A DNA stretch of 64,000 nt, taken from positions 806,001 through 870,000 of the forward strand of contig NZ_JAANAT010000001.1 in assembly GCF_011089895.1 (NCBI RefSeq), read 5' to 3'. Origin of the DNA: Mucilaginibacter inviolabilis. GTDB taxonomy: Bacteria > Bacteroidota > Bacteroidia > Sphingobacteriales > Sphingobacteriaceae. Of the stretch, positions 32,201-36,800 are shown piece by piece. The translations under genes were made by a program, and so were the position numbers. Position 1 is the stretch's first letter, and every line of letters starts with the position of its first letter. The notes beneath the pieces were generated by a model. That model ran no database searches, had not been told where the DNA came from, and saw only the letters and a list, made by a program, of their open reading frames with translations.

Positions 32201-33086
32201 AGAACAGCCACAATGGCAATTCCGGGTAATAGATGTGGAATTAGATACCGATGGGCGGATAAAAACAGATATACAAAAAATGCTGCTTACTCCATTTAAT
32301 AATATGGATGTGATGGTAAGTTATCGCAACGGATACGCTTACAAGCGGGAGCTTTTTCAGATAGAACTACCTACTGATAAAAAAAGTAAGCTGAAACAAA
32401 ATGGAACCTACGTAATACTTGGAGGTGCAGGTGGTATTGGTAAAGCTACTACGGCATATCTGGTAAACAATTATCAGGCACAGGTAATATGGTTGGGCAG
32501 ACGTAGCCCGGATGCTGCTATTTATCAGGCGCAGGATGAAATGGCTCAATTAGGTGTTCGCCCATTGTATATACAGTGTGATGCAAATAATAAAGCTGAT
32601 TTAATCAAGGCTTACCGGGAAATCAAGAACGCTAATATGGCGGTGAATGGTTTATTCCACTCGGCTATTGTATTAAATGATAAGTCGTTGAGGAACATGA
32701 GCGAAGAGGATTTTGTAAGATCATTTGAAATCAAATCAACAGCGAGTCATCACCTTATCGAAACATTTAAAGGAGAGCCACTTGACTTTATTTGTTTTTA
32801 CTCATCAGTACAAGCGCAATGGAGCGCACCTGGGCAGGCCAATTACGCAGCCGGTTGCACCTACAAAGATAGCTATGCACATAGTGTAAGACATAAATAT
32901 AATATCCCGGTCAATATCATTAATTGGGGGTATTGGGGAGATGTTGGAATTGTTACTTCTGCTGATTATAGAAAACGAATGAAACGATTAGGGATCGAAA
33001 GCATATCCTCAGAAAAGGGAATGTCCATTTTGGAACAGGTACTATCTAATAATGAATCACAGGTGTTTGCCGTAAAACTTACATAG
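8217..33086 (+). CDS. Trans-AT polyketide synthase, modules 1-5 and first part of module 6 (8289 aa)
   Basis: A giant modular megasynthase with six ketosynthases, each with an intact Cys-His-His set. Active-site Cys are at residues 188, 2046, 3496, 4534, 5974 and 7418. Domain order: KS1-DH1-KR1-ACP1-DH*-ACP2, KS2-DH2-KR2-ACP3, KS3-DH3-ACP4, KS4-DH4-KR4-ACP5, KS5-DH5-KR5-ACP6, KS6-KR6. No module contains an acyltransferase; each KS is followed only by the KS-to-AT-type linker ending in a YPFxxxRYW-like motif, as in trans-AT synthases. The protein opens just 17 residues before KS1, with neither loading module nor docking helix. It stops right after KR6, leaving that module's carrier protein on the next gene, one base downstream. 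ATG 8217 is the only sensible start. The frame stays open for 24.9 kb, so sequence errors here are unlikely. Individual modules are described in separate entries. Confidence 0.97.
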   Translation: MKEKLKSNSSASARPYKDEIAIIGMSCRFPGAENYHDFWNNLVNENFSVTEIPESRWNWRDYYGDPNQENNKTNSKWGGFINDIDKFDPLFFNISPKEAKYIDPQHRIFLEAAWHAVEDAGYSIGSLSGKKIGVYVGVSKNDYAEMLQSTHQEISSFVSTGTVHSILANRVSYLLDICGKSEVVDTACSSSLVALHNAIRDIRLGGCEGALVGGVNALITPTMYLSHGKSGMLSSEGKCKTFDERSDGYVRAEGVGCVFIKPLSKALADNDTILGIIKGTAVNHNGRSNSLTSPSARSQSEVIDAALEDAGLEAGHVSYIEAHGTATPLGDPIEVSALKKVFSGYSKDDDIHCGLGAVKTNIGHLESAAGMAGLFKVLLCMRHKKLPALLHYQKLNPYIDLAGSPLYVNNHLTDWKKSAKGLQNGPLTAGISSFGMGGVNAHVILQAFEDSRPQPLISSQSYFLIPLSAKTLKQLKVYANNIAVFLKGPGQTLPLQDIAFTMQTGRDAMNCRVAFKVSTVTELIDQLQEYVTNDKHIITEDRQIEQWLTGADIDWNDPSVGLTSKRIALPGYPFERRTCWMDAPADQKNTVETPLLEFKNNDQKRQWQYQSLLRKTDYFVRDHVVQGECMLPGVAYLEIARAVAEQACGRSVNELNDICWIHAVLVKEMNMPLHVNLQPVDKGFSFEITTTDGVHANGNIQLETNNTIPASIDLRKIKERCKVHKTPGEIYAALSKEGLGYLETFKTIKEGFFAEAEALCYLEPTIREHKLSEKVWDPSLLDGVFQAVVGLCIWGGVEHSHQLLPFYLKSIRCYGSPAIARYAYVRKSSTYADGNHYSFDMFLCDENGNVIIAFDEFIKRAYKTATTSIITETTITPAVVESLHYTTAWLERPLGILNERPKSLILFDIDEHLYEEVKKQYPHTVPVLLLPGDTYQKKDKNTYYINPADAASFKLLVNDLIEDNIQIDNWVYRWSMEKSEEITENIQDVYVLLYLSQALISCFYNGRVRLLHLYNYKDTYSTAVQQMVGGFSRTLAYENPLISIQTVGITEDVKSSYQEIILQEISRYFMAPLREVIYRQGRREERVVVTANVPPALTQNILKENGCYLITGGAGGLGMVFAAYLAMEYKANIVLVGRSLKNTAIEEKLQDLRQLGGNAVYYSADVSDKKAIIKVIDKVRKQHKTINGIIHAAGLIEDAFILNKLPSSFERVITPKVYGAIHLDECTKDDSLDFFIVFSSIASLMPNQGQCDYAAANNFLDHLMQIRRNRQLEKGIHDISLAINWPLWENGGIDVTDAEREHLWEVFGMKPMSHQRALDGFVQLLNVSAKSTPCQAILIEGVAHKITAHLNAEQMPVVTVSHEKASAGGLLTILQHVVRIVLPVLTTIKNTDSFNTLGFDSVSLVKLAGKIQEQLGIAINPITLIEHNTIARLSAYLENEVSSPAAILPGQISCLPKTSLVDAERSDKAQLLFKKRFSNEEFFMQDHVVEGKYNVPGACYIEMGRQSVTLLDKKVYSMSNNYWPEVLSSAGAPIDARIQLINKENGYDYEVYSYDASGNKTVHALGEVNTTTILKSGDLGVLDLEALKQKLNTPVSRENVYAQIIAEGLHVGPSFMPMEELWVSKQEALGHLMLPTHVADTLSDYILHPSMLTGVFQTALINNKPNGITTSKYIPVAIEEIVFTEQIPAECYVHTTAHEDNERMSGIKKFDALMADKNGLVVARLKGFAIKEITNTKEAASEGSPAIKPVITIVGATGPSIENVEHLLKTLLHEGIGLEISELDADSSFDALGINSRMIIDLNRLLAKTFGNLSKTLFFEYRNINELAGYFQKKHSAVLQELITEEQPEVSIKEPEQELITVANAIAETKKEAYTKDIAIVGIGGKYPQADNLSEFWDVLKNGKDCIVEIPGNRFDYSGHFDENKEKGLLYSRWGGFINNVDQFDPLFFNISPKEAEEIDPQERLFLEVVWNTLEDAGITREKLTLQSKKVGVFVGALWQPYVNLGVEETIKGNPIAPSGLLYNIPNRVSYFFNWTGPSIAIDTACSASLTALHYACESIRSGESDSCIAGGVNLSLSLSKYLFLSQHNFLSTDGRCRSFGIGDGYVPGEGIGAVLLKPLEHAIANGDQIYGIIKGTAVNHGGRTNGYTVPNPNLQGELIQSALKKAQIDARTISYVEAHGTGTSLGDPIEITGLCKAFEDYTDDKQFCAIGSVKSNIGHLEASAGIAGLTKILLQFKHASLVPSIHSTTINPNISFEETPFHVQQNLAEWKRPLLNINGLQTEIPLRAMLSSFGAGGSNAHVIVEEFRQPVINKSINSRPAIIVLSAIDPERLYEQVLNLHDFLQKNTGLALHDIAYTLQIGREAMEERFAVVANDVPSLIDQLKHYLNGTSSMAITNNIKLNTREQLLFNKGAVGQRQMQQAIQAGDWGTAARLWVNAFSIDWELIYPGNKPSKISMPTYPFAKERYWLPMVEVNTSAGTNVYLHPLLHTNTSDLDEQQYTSIFTGQEIFLTDHQVQNKKILPGVAYLELARIAGKLSTHQKVTQLKQVSWINPIWVNGGTKTIYTHLYRKGTHIGYEINSLQQEEEIVHNSGTIVLMAIEPPQVINIPQLKAAAKRELSGKQIYKAFDIAGLNLGDTFQGVEKLYLGELYALSRISLLNTEGFVYPPNILDSLLHAVYGIMESNEQSYSLVLPYYAGEINFYKEIEGAKELWGYATQKANGHDHTNVTADFYLLNENGDVLVYFKDFIFLPLDGVSRNKTQKEITDATTHFFREQWEEAVLSPADQLELTHQLILLAGGSVGLCDKLQEQLGLEVLPIMQQQPEAYFNSILKVIKEKIAQKSSAHITVVCQHADYLDYSFISGLLKTAHLEHPEITGGVLLVDSLSVKDLDELTSLIEAEQNTTDAEVRFYNGRREVKTLMPFVPEFDPAQNITIQEGGVYLLTGGAGALGRMIASHICRKKNIKVILIGRNPLTEDISAALRQIQGVVYYPCNVSNKEEVQALIKMIKANYGQLNGVIHAAGVIRDSFIVNKTPAQISDVFSAKILGTQILDEVTKDEPLDFMVYFSSVSGIKGNIGQADYAAANAYLNNYAEFRNTQRSNKKRHGKTLSISWPLWKDGGMQVSEEDAKYLEKQWDMLLLPSAAGITAFDMLLNNAEGQVMVAYKQVPVSEEVKDATTVVSIEVPVGNINRLQEQAERTITEIIAKLLKINITAIKKTKEFGDYGFESISLTKFAHTLNEYYELDLLPTVFYGYATVENLAGFLIKEHAAQLSIKHSNYTSFAVKQTISQEAPVMAHDRPSLTRLGRPVTHQVVNTQLGQMPIAIIGMSGRFPGSPDVHTFWDNLRQNKDLITEIQPDRWDWKAYYGDSQKEKNKTKAKWGGFISDIDKFDPQFFGISPREAELMDPQQRITLEAVYQALEDAAIAPNKIKGSNTGVFIGVSTSDYSLLLNKQADFTSQGHYATGSVHSVLVNRISYLLDIYGPSEPVDTACSSSLIAIHRAVEHIRNGHCNMAIAGGVNALLSPELTLSFSEAGMLSEDGRCKTFDQNANGYVRGEGVGIIILKSLQQAEADGDPIYGIIRGTAENHGGKANTLTSPNPKAQRDLLLKAYRSADIDPRDVTYIEAHGTGTPLGDPIEIEGLKLAFDELYKEKNIQRPKAAHCNIGSVKTNIGHLEAAAGIAGVMKVLLSIRHQILPGNPHLNTPNEYLKLEGSPFRLQQNTAGWTVSGAKSRIAGISSFGFGGANAHIIIEEYIPAIKNQYHSQQPAIVILSAKNEDRLKVRVQQLLDYLKTNPGIDVHNIAYTLQVGREAMEERLALVVTDEAELLIQLDDYLAGNNGHLLRGNDQANADFLLEGEAGKAYIETAVKNKEVRALAQLWIKGVQFDWTLLYADNKPVKISLPAYPFARNRYWLPAETKTVVSYSNNSRLHPLVHTNESDLYKQQYAAKYTGNESFLADHIVRGEKVLPGVAYLELARAAGEFSSRQVVTKLKNVSWIAPVKIVGETAGVNIVLKPGQTGIKFEINNQLNESVTHGSGHIITSEPSLGGFMDLQVLKAAYTNEVHGSEIYQLFNQEGLNLGSSFRGVERLYRDENSALAYINLSGIDGCVYSPGILDSLLHTICGLETLNGQSYSLALPYFVKEVNFHKALGDTSIFWGYARKSAGNRVNDRVVSYDLDLLSEGGEILVSFKDFVALPPDGFTGIQEVENESLYLSDLNNELAELDNDVLSEKVTDKIKEFVADLLKLEVADVRKDRKFGDFGFDSILLTRFTALLNEHYGLDLMPTVFYNYATVNKLSSFLIADHYDQLAIQHKQIPAGDIQSKTAAKTAFVSTDKSKFLTERLSRFTAEPMSDHSTEPVAIIGMSGRFPGSPDLEIFWENLYANKDLITEIPADRWNWKQYYGDPQTDKNKTKAKWGGFIRDIDKFDPLFFNISPLEAELMDPQQRILLEAVYLALEDANIAADKISGSNTGVFIGVSGSDYATLLSNQTDLSGHMHYTTGSVHSILVNRISYLLDINGPSEPVDTACSSSLIAIHRAVEHIRNGTCNMAIAGGVNALISPELTLAFSQSGMLSEDGRCKTFDERANGYVRGEGVGIIVLKSLRQAQADGDSILAVIRGTAENHGGRANTLTSPNPVAQKDLLLRAYRSGGIDPRRVSYIEAHGTGTPLGDPIEIEGLKLAFTELYHENNLQQAQHPHCSIGSVKANIGHLESAAGIASVIKVLLCLRHRTLTGNPHLLTPNQYLKLNGTPFCLQKDTTAWTTEENQLRVAGISSFGFGGANAHIIIEEYIPQPVNFYKNDDPALILLSAKNKEQLKKQAINLQKYLQGNSTADLNNIAYTLQTGRAGMEERLAFLADDREQLMLRLLAYLAGKEENLYTGNIKQNKSESLLEGNALEIYIQQLIAQKETSSLIRLWLEGVSIDWNLLYEGARPAKINLPTYPFIKDRYWVPADAIKTITTGASQLHPLLHRNESDLNEQKYSSVYTGYEIFLQDHQVKGKKILPGVAYLELARISGSLSTGRPITQIRNISWLNPITINNQSEEIKVNVYTEGDHLNYEVYGVVKNEPVVHGSGSMSAIVLPEPGKIAIEQLKSTAVQELNGNEMYEQFRLSGLELGTSYQGVQIMYAAADGCLSKIKLESLKGFMYSPGILDSMLHTIYGLQFVNNEPYTLALPYFMGEVNCYKNIADSSSVWAYARRSKAYKTADKVLGYDIDLLNDHGEVLISFRNFVALPLTKEPQETDNIDFIYQPVWEPIIIDDNNKHSEKTQQQVIFLADGSDILARELRERVGIEIKTISITDPINYFETVCIKIKELQEQKNPFRITVIYENKNHVKAGFINGLLKTAAQENNHISGKTVGIESFGIQYLDDLSAIIKAEQHNADTDIQYHGGIRETRQLKPIDITDDISSDMEIREDGVYLVTGGAGGLGRIFAEYISKTKNVKIILTGRSLPGEEINRLLAVIPGTVYYQCDISNEQEVAALFKTIKQTYLQLNGIIHSAGTLRDSFIINKTSDQITQVLTPKILGAQYLDESTKDEPLDFMVFFSSIAGISGNIGQADYASANVYLDHFAQYRNEAVVKGQRQGKTFSINWPLWKEGGMQVDVAIEQYLEKKWGILPMPTATGINIFNKILKNKPGQYACYYGKKAVITEKAERNVATNRSQSITNTAVNDLQEKVSASVIDTIAKILKLDDHLISSQQEFGDYGFDSLLLTRFAKTLNNLYGLDLTPTIFYNYPTVESLTSFLLDEYQDRFITEDDHPQQSTVTAPDDHLVNNYKFSKPKVSGNVIVSRPEKETIAIIGISGRFPGSPDLATFWHNLKNNKDLITEVPADRWDWRKYFGDPNKDKRKTRAKWGGFITDIDKFDPSFFNISPREAELMDPQQRIALESVYEALDDAGITIGKVKGSNTAIFIGVSGSDYTTLLNKHPDLINDAQFPTGTAHSVLVNRISHLLDIHGPSEPVDTACSSSLIAIHRAVEYIMNGHGDLAIAGGVNAMLSPALTLSFSQAGMLGADGRCMAFDQRANGYVRGEGVGMVILKSLRKAEEDGDHIYGIIRGTAENHGGKANTLTSPNPNAQKELLTKAYRLAGIDPRDVSYLEAHGTGTPLGDPIEIDGLKRAFKELHKDYMLPDATMPYCGIGSVKANIGHLESAAGISAFIKVILAMKNKTLPGNPHLQVPNEYLHLTNSPFYLVKESTPWLTTNGKPRLAGISSFGFGGANAHVIVEEYVPVQQQLYRGTEPVIILLSAKNADRLKAQVLNLKTFLDHHPDTSIHDISFTLQIHKDAMDERIAIVVQTVQELGIQLNNYLNGNIGDWFVGNVKANKKELLLEGEVEKEDVNTALKERDSHSLAQLWIRGVGMDWVLLYPLNKPRRVNLPSYSFARESYWIPNAADIISDARSKIHPLLHVNNANLNEQCYSSFYSGHEIFLAQHQVRETKVLPGVAYLELARIAGTLGAQQKVTGLKNISWLHPLSVSGEGQAVKTRLLSKDKGIVYEVSSQNNDGDILHCSGDILLHEMKAPEAIDIQNLIQSAQRQIKGSQVYELFKKEGLDLGDTFRGVETIYVGEHSALARIKLLHLDGFMYSPGILDSLLHTTYGLVAELNEGYELALPYFLGEVKFYQDIQTSSALWGLARKSKKNSTGDKITAYDIDLLNEQGEVMVSLCDFVALPIDNFLKQDLINEGQLQLDVLKPVWKERSLIPTPTKGELISQLIVLAGGTADLADKLQDNLGIEVIALHQEDTITYFYEMLEIVKQQIEKKGMVQVTVICQFADYLDKGLVTGLLKTATHENHQFIGKLILMDNLSITHLNELVGILEEEHGNNDAEVSYRNGKRSVKTLQTVSLTDSISQSAIKEGGVYLITGGGGGLGKLFASYICNVKDTKIILTGRSQLPIKQKEMLRQIPGAVYYPCDVCDSESLNDLLNIIKREYRQLNGIFHSAGVINDSFIVNKTPGIMNPVMFPKIKGMLNLDEATKGEPLDFIVLFSSVSAVFGNAGQADYAAANSYLDHYTAYRNELVAKGKRSGKTVSINWPLWKDGGMQLTVENENFLKQQWGLHILPTSEGLRVFEQLLQSAPGQYVVLYGNRNKINKKLLSVPIQSNGEKKNTVASPELLEAVKLQIVTGIAKLLKLDVSLIKGNEPFGEYGLESVLLTRFANNLNNYYDLDLMPTVFFNHATIDELSSWLITTHLSAMINKHGKEGGQIQVENKDDKIQPIVELNKKNRFIQTAAATNKYPDPVAIVGISGRFPGSPDINAFWKQIAENNDLITEIPPDRWNWRQYYGDPQNGALKTKAKWGGFITDIDKFDPLFFNISPKEAALMDPQQRIALEAVIHALEDAGTAPSGLKGSNTGVFIGVSGADYAALLNNGTDSINQGQYSTGIAHSMLVNRISYLLDIHGPSEPVDTACSSSLIAIHRAVEHIRNGHCDMAIAGGVNAILSPELTLSFSRAGMLSDDGRCKTFDQSANGYVRGEGVGIIILKSLAMAEADGDHIYGVIRGTAENHGGRANTLTSPNPKAQKDLLLKVYRTSNTDPRDVSYIEAHGTGTALGDPIEVEALKMAFDELYNDRELLPSENPYCSIGSVKANIGHLESAAGMAGVIKVLMAIKHKTLPGNPHLQTPNAFLKLENSPFSLQKETTAWETENNKPRIAGISSFGFGGANAHIIIEEYREPAQSEPNNNYPAVIPLSAKNNQQLQLQVNNLKHYLDVNHQISIHAMARTLQEGRDAMKERIVFMAIDITGLIKLLSGYSIGQVGKLLADDSISFDNKQPLEVISNAWLNEGQADWSVLYAGRKPGKISLPVYPFIRNRYWVPENAQKIEKVAAREINLVDAPEVMEAKTGYTYTPIWNRIKIEPSAISNDSGKHLIISGQGVPKQAAQVLEFLSGKGIPITTVETLIDIPPGVTDIYLLQGLLNAVNDQGLNSRYDQRELPVFRVIKKILATAYAETKLNVTVLTANTQQVFSADKVQEAGSGISGLIGSLAKEQPQWQFRVIDVELDTDGRIKTDIQKMLLTPFNNMDVMVSYRNGYAYKRELFQIELPTDKKSKLKQNGTYVILGGAGGIGKATTAYLVNNYQAQVIWLGRRSPDAAIYQAQDEMAQLGVRPLYIQCDANNKADLIKAYREIKNANMAVNGLFHSAIVLNDKSLRNMSEEDFVRSFEIKSTASHHLIETFKGEPLDFICFYSSVQAQWSAPGQANYAAGCTYKDSYAHSVRHKYNIPVNIINWGYWGDVGIVTSADYRKRMKRLGIESISSEKGMSILEQVLSNNESQVFAVKLT
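8265..13721 (+). other. Module 1: KS-DH-KR-ACP-DH*-ACP
   Basis: KS1 about residues 17-450 (Cys188 in DTACSSS). DH1 about 595-865 has His623 in an intact HxxxGxxxxP motif and Asp782 in LLDGVFQ. KR1 about 1080-1330 has a GGAGGLG cofactor loop from 1112 and Tyr1253, with an Asp at the LDD position (B-type). ACP1 carries Ser1401 (GFDS). A second DH-like domain (about 1460-1725) follows: His1487 and its HxxxGxxxxP motif are intact, but the catalytic Asp position is Thr1653 (MLTGVFQ). ACP2 carries Ser1796 in GINS. The Asp-less DH resembles the enoyl-isomerase or pyran-synthase DH relatives of trans-AT systems. Domain edges are estimates. Confidence 0.85.
13842..18011 (+). other. Module 2: KS-DH-KR-ACP
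   Basis: KS2 about residues 1876-2310 (Cys2046, DTACSAS). DH2 about 2490-2760 has His2516 and Asp2674, but Asn replaces the Gly of HxxxGxxxxP. KR2 about 2920-3165 has its loop from Gly2948 (GGAGALG) and Tyr3085, B-type by Asp in GVIRDSF. ACP3 has Ser3232 in GFES instead of GFDS. Expected product is an alpha,beta-alkene. Confidence 0.88.
18189..21131 (+). other. Module 3: KS-DH-ACP, no ketoreductase
   Basis: KS3 about residues 3325-3760 (Cys3496). DH3 about 3938-4205 is intact (His3964 in HIVRGEKVLP, Asp4121 in GILDSLLH). ACP4 follows directly (Ser4270, GFDS), about 65 residues after the DH; there is no Rossmann GGxGGLG motif in between. The DH therefore has no in-module hydroxyl donor. It either stays idle, giving a beta-keto group, or depends on a KR acting from another module. 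Confidence 0.87.
21300..25466 (+). other. Module 4: KS-DH-KR-ACP
   Basis: KS4 about residues 4362-4800 (Cys4534). DH4 about 4975-5245 (His5002 in HQVKGKKILP, Asp5160). KR4 about 5400-5650 (loop from Gly5431, Tyr5568, B-type Asp in GTLRDSF). ACP5 Ser5717 (GFDS). All catalytic residues are present, so an alkene is expected. Confidence 0.9.
25623..29792 (+). other. Module 5: KS-DH-KR-ACP
   Basis: KS5 about residues 5803-6240 (Cys5974). DH5 about 6415-6685 has His6441 and Asp6599, but Glu replaces the motif Gly (HQVRETKVLP). KR5 about 6845-7095 (loop from Gly6873, GGGGGLG; Tyr7010; B-type Asp in GVINDSF). ACP6 Ser7159 sits in GLES. Alkene expected if the DH variant is active. Confidence 0.88.
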
Positions 33087-33852
33087 TATGCAGTACATTA
33101 ACAAGAACAAAAAATTCGTAAAAGCAAGTGCCATATCTATGCTGAAGCTGGAGGCTCTTGCAAGTACAAATGCTTTACCTCGTCATTCTGGTTTACTGTT
33201 TGAATTGATACAAGAGGGGTTAACTGAAAGTATTCCGCACCTTCAACCCGGAGAGAAGTTCCATATTATGGGAATAAATGCTGGTAATGAAGAACTATAC
33301 CAGGAATTCGCAATTTTCGAAGACCAATTAACACTCATTTTAGATGCGAAACTGATAGTACCAACAGGTAGTTGTGACATGGTTATTAGTGTTGATGTAT
33401 TAAGTCAACCTCATCAGCTCTCTCATCTTAAAACATACTTGAAGCAAGATGGGATACTCGTACTACAAGAATCTGCAATAAATGAAGATACCATTTACTT
33501 GCTGGGCGAGGACGGATACGAGCAAATGGCCGTTTATTTATTAGAAAACGGTACTTGGATTATACTGGCAAAAAGCAATGGAATTATACAAATACAGGAA
33601 ATAGAATCTATTCCGGCCTCTCAATTCGGAAATACTTCTGATGCTGAGTGTTTAACGTCACGACTGATAAACATTGCTGCTGCTATTATTGAATTGCCGG
33701 AAGATGAATTTGATACTTCAATGCAGTTCAAAGATTTTGGATTTGACTCCATCCTGGGGGTAGAACTAATTAATAATATTAACGAAGCGTTAAGTATTAC
33801 ATTAAAAGCAACCGATCTCTATAACTACCCAAATCTTACTCAATTAGCAAAC
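29952..33852 (+). other. Module 6: KS-KR-(decayed MT)-ACP, split over two genes
   Basis: KS6 (Cys7418) is followed by the usual post-KS linker and then directly by KR6 (about residues 8040-8289; loop from Gly8069, GGAGGIG; Tyr8210 in QANYAAG). No DH lies between them. The first gene ends there; the second begins with a shortened methyltransferase-like stretch and ACP7 (Ser221 of gene 2, GFDS). Expected outcome is a beta-hydroxy group, probably unmethylated. Confidence 0.85.
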
Positions 33853-36800
33853 TATATACACGATCAATATCAGGGTGTATTAGTAAAACCTGTCGTACCA
33901 ATTGGAGTTGGTGTAAATAACAATACTGAAAAAGTGGCGCCCACTTTTTCAAATCCAGCTTTAAATAGCATAGCTATTATAGGTATCAGTGGGCAATTTG
34001 GTTCAGCTAATGATTTAGCCGCTTATTGGGATGCGCTAAAAGAAGGAAGAAACCTGGTTGAGATTATACCTTCTAATAAATGGAACAACGATTCACAACA
34101 TAATTTACCGGAAGTAAAATGGGCGAGTTGTTTAAAAGATGTTGATTGTTTTGATCCGTTATTTTTTAAACTTTCTGGAACAGAAGCTGAAATGATGGAT
34201 CCTAAACAGCGGTTGTTTCTTGAACATTGCTGGAAAGCGTTTGAAGATGCAGCTGTTAATCCGGATACCTTATCATCAACAAAGTGTGGGGTATATGTAG
34301 GTGTTGGCCAAAGTGATTACGCGGCCAGAACAGAAGGTACTTTACCATCAGCACTTTGGGGTAATTCCAGCGCCATACTGGCATCGCGGATATCTTATTT
34401 TCTTAATCTCAAGGGGCCGGCGATAGCCGTCGATACGGCTTGTTCCAGTTCTCTGGTAGCTATGGATATGGCTTTCACCAGCTTACAAAGAGGAGATACC
34501 GATCTGGCAATTGCAGGTGGCGTTAATATTATTAACACAGCTAATGCTTATACCATGGCTAACAGAGCCGGTATGCTATCTGCTGATGGGCGTTGTTACA
34601 CTTTTGACGACCGGGCCAACGGTTTTGTAATGGGTGAAGGTGTGGGCGTAATCGTGATGAAAAGACTGGCAGATGCAGAACGGGATAATGATCGTATTTA
34701 TGGCGTGATTAGAGGCTGTTTAACTAACCAGGATGGAGCTACCAATGGCATAACAGCTCCAAGTGTAATATCCCAACAAGAGTTGGAAAAAGAAGTATAC
34801 GAACGATTTAATATAAATCCTGAAACTATTACTTATGTGGAAGCACATGGCACTGGTACCAGTTTAGGAGATCCGATTGAGTTTGAAGCATTAACCACTT
34901 CTTTTCGAGCTTTTACAACTAAGCAACAGTTTTGCAGTCTTGGAAGTGTAAAAACCAATATTGGTCATACCCTGGAAGCGGCAGGAGTTGCGGGTTTGTT
35001 GAAAGTTTTGCTGGCCATGCAACATCAGCAATTGCCTCCAACTATCAATTACAAACAGCATAACCCACTTATTAAATTAGAGGGTAGTCCCTTTAAGATA
35101 CAAACTAAATTAGCTGACTGGGTAACTCCAGAAAACTCCCCCCGACGCGCTGCACTTAGCAGTTTTGGGTTTAGTGGCACTAATGCACATATGGTAATAG
35201 AAGAATACATTCCGACTAAAACTCCTTTATATCAAAGCTTTGGATCTGTAATCTTTTTGTTATCTGCTAAAAACAGAGATCAATTACAGACACAAGCCAG
35301 ACAATTTTGTCAATACCTGCAAACAAAAGCTATATCTAATATTCATGATATAGCCTACACCTTGCAAATCGGGAGAGTGGCAATGGAAGAACGTTTAGCC
35401 ATAGTTGCAGATTCTGTTAGTGAGCTACTTCAGCGTTTGACAGCCTTTTCAGAAAACCGGACAGATAAAGTTTTTACAGGGAATATCAGAAAAAAACAAG
35501 GACTGTTAAAAGGTGAGGCTGATCAGACATTTATTCAACAGGCTATAGCAGATAAGGCGCTGGATACTTTAGCACAGCTTTGGGTAAACGGCAAAAATAT
35601 CGACTGGAAAATGCTTTATTCGGAGCAGTTACCTAATAAGATCAGTTTACCTACTTATCCATTTGCTAGAGAGCGTTATTGGATAACCTCTGATAATAAT
35701 AATCATACAACGACTGTTAATAACTTTATATACCCTTTATTACATTGTAATTGCTCAACCCTGAGCGAGCAAAAATTCAGCAGTATTTATACTGGGGGCG
35801 AGTTTTTTTTACGAGATCATCAAGTATTAGGGGATCAGGTATTACCAGGAGTAACGTATCTGGAAATGGCACGTGCTGCGGGAGAGTATGCAGGGGGGGG
35901 CAGGATCACGCAATTAAGAGATATCAACTGGCTGCAACCGATTAAGGTAAATGAATCAGCAGTAGAAGTGCATATCAGTCTTTTTGCAACAGATGAGGCA
36001 ATAGGGTATGAGATCTATACAGAGGCAGGCGATCGGCAATTGCACGGACAGGGGATCCTTTTAAGCGGAGCTCAGCCAGAACCTGCGCGTCATGATATCG
36101 GGGCGTTAAGATCCAGCCTGTCTCATACAGAACAAGGAGATAGTTATTACGAAAAATTCCGCTCTGTTGGTTTGCATTACGGGGAGAGCTTCCAGGGCAT
36201 CCGGGAGATCAGTTATAGCGAAGAGTCTGCCTTATCACGGATTGCACTACCACATCAGGCAGGTTTCGTATTGTCACCAGGACTGCTGGATAGTGCGCTT
36301 CAAACCTGCATGGGGATAAGCTTGGCCTCAGGCGAGCAGCAGCTGATGCTGCCTTTTAGTGTTCGTGAGGTTACTATTTATCAGGAGTTACCGGAAGAAG
36401 TATGGTGTTATGCGCGCCAGGACCGGAGCGGTAAACACTCGGGTAGTTATGATCTGGAGCTGCTTAATGCTTCAGGCGAAGTATTGGTTCAGTTTACCGA
36501 GCTGGTATTATTATCGCTGGAAAACAATACGGAGAAGACATCACCGGAAACAACCAGCATCGGTATGCAGCTGTATACTTCAGGCTGGCAAATGGCAAAA
36601 TCAGAGACAACAAACCAGACCGAATCTTTACCCACATTGGTATTATTGGCCGGTGGCCCGGCATTGTTAGCAGATAAACTGCAGGAAGCCCTGGCATGCG
36701 AAGTAAAAACAATCACTGCATCACAGCCGGAGACTTTCTTTATAGCGATACAGGAAGAGTTGCAAAAGAGCTGGCAGCAAAAGCCGGGTATGGAGGTACA

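Noticed and set aside
33084-33090. Frameshift joining synthase genes 1 and 2
   Set aside because: Gene 1 ends in TAG with KR6 complete, and gene 2 has a clear ATG one base later in another frame. The border lies in a decayed domain, so a true gene border is more likely than an error.
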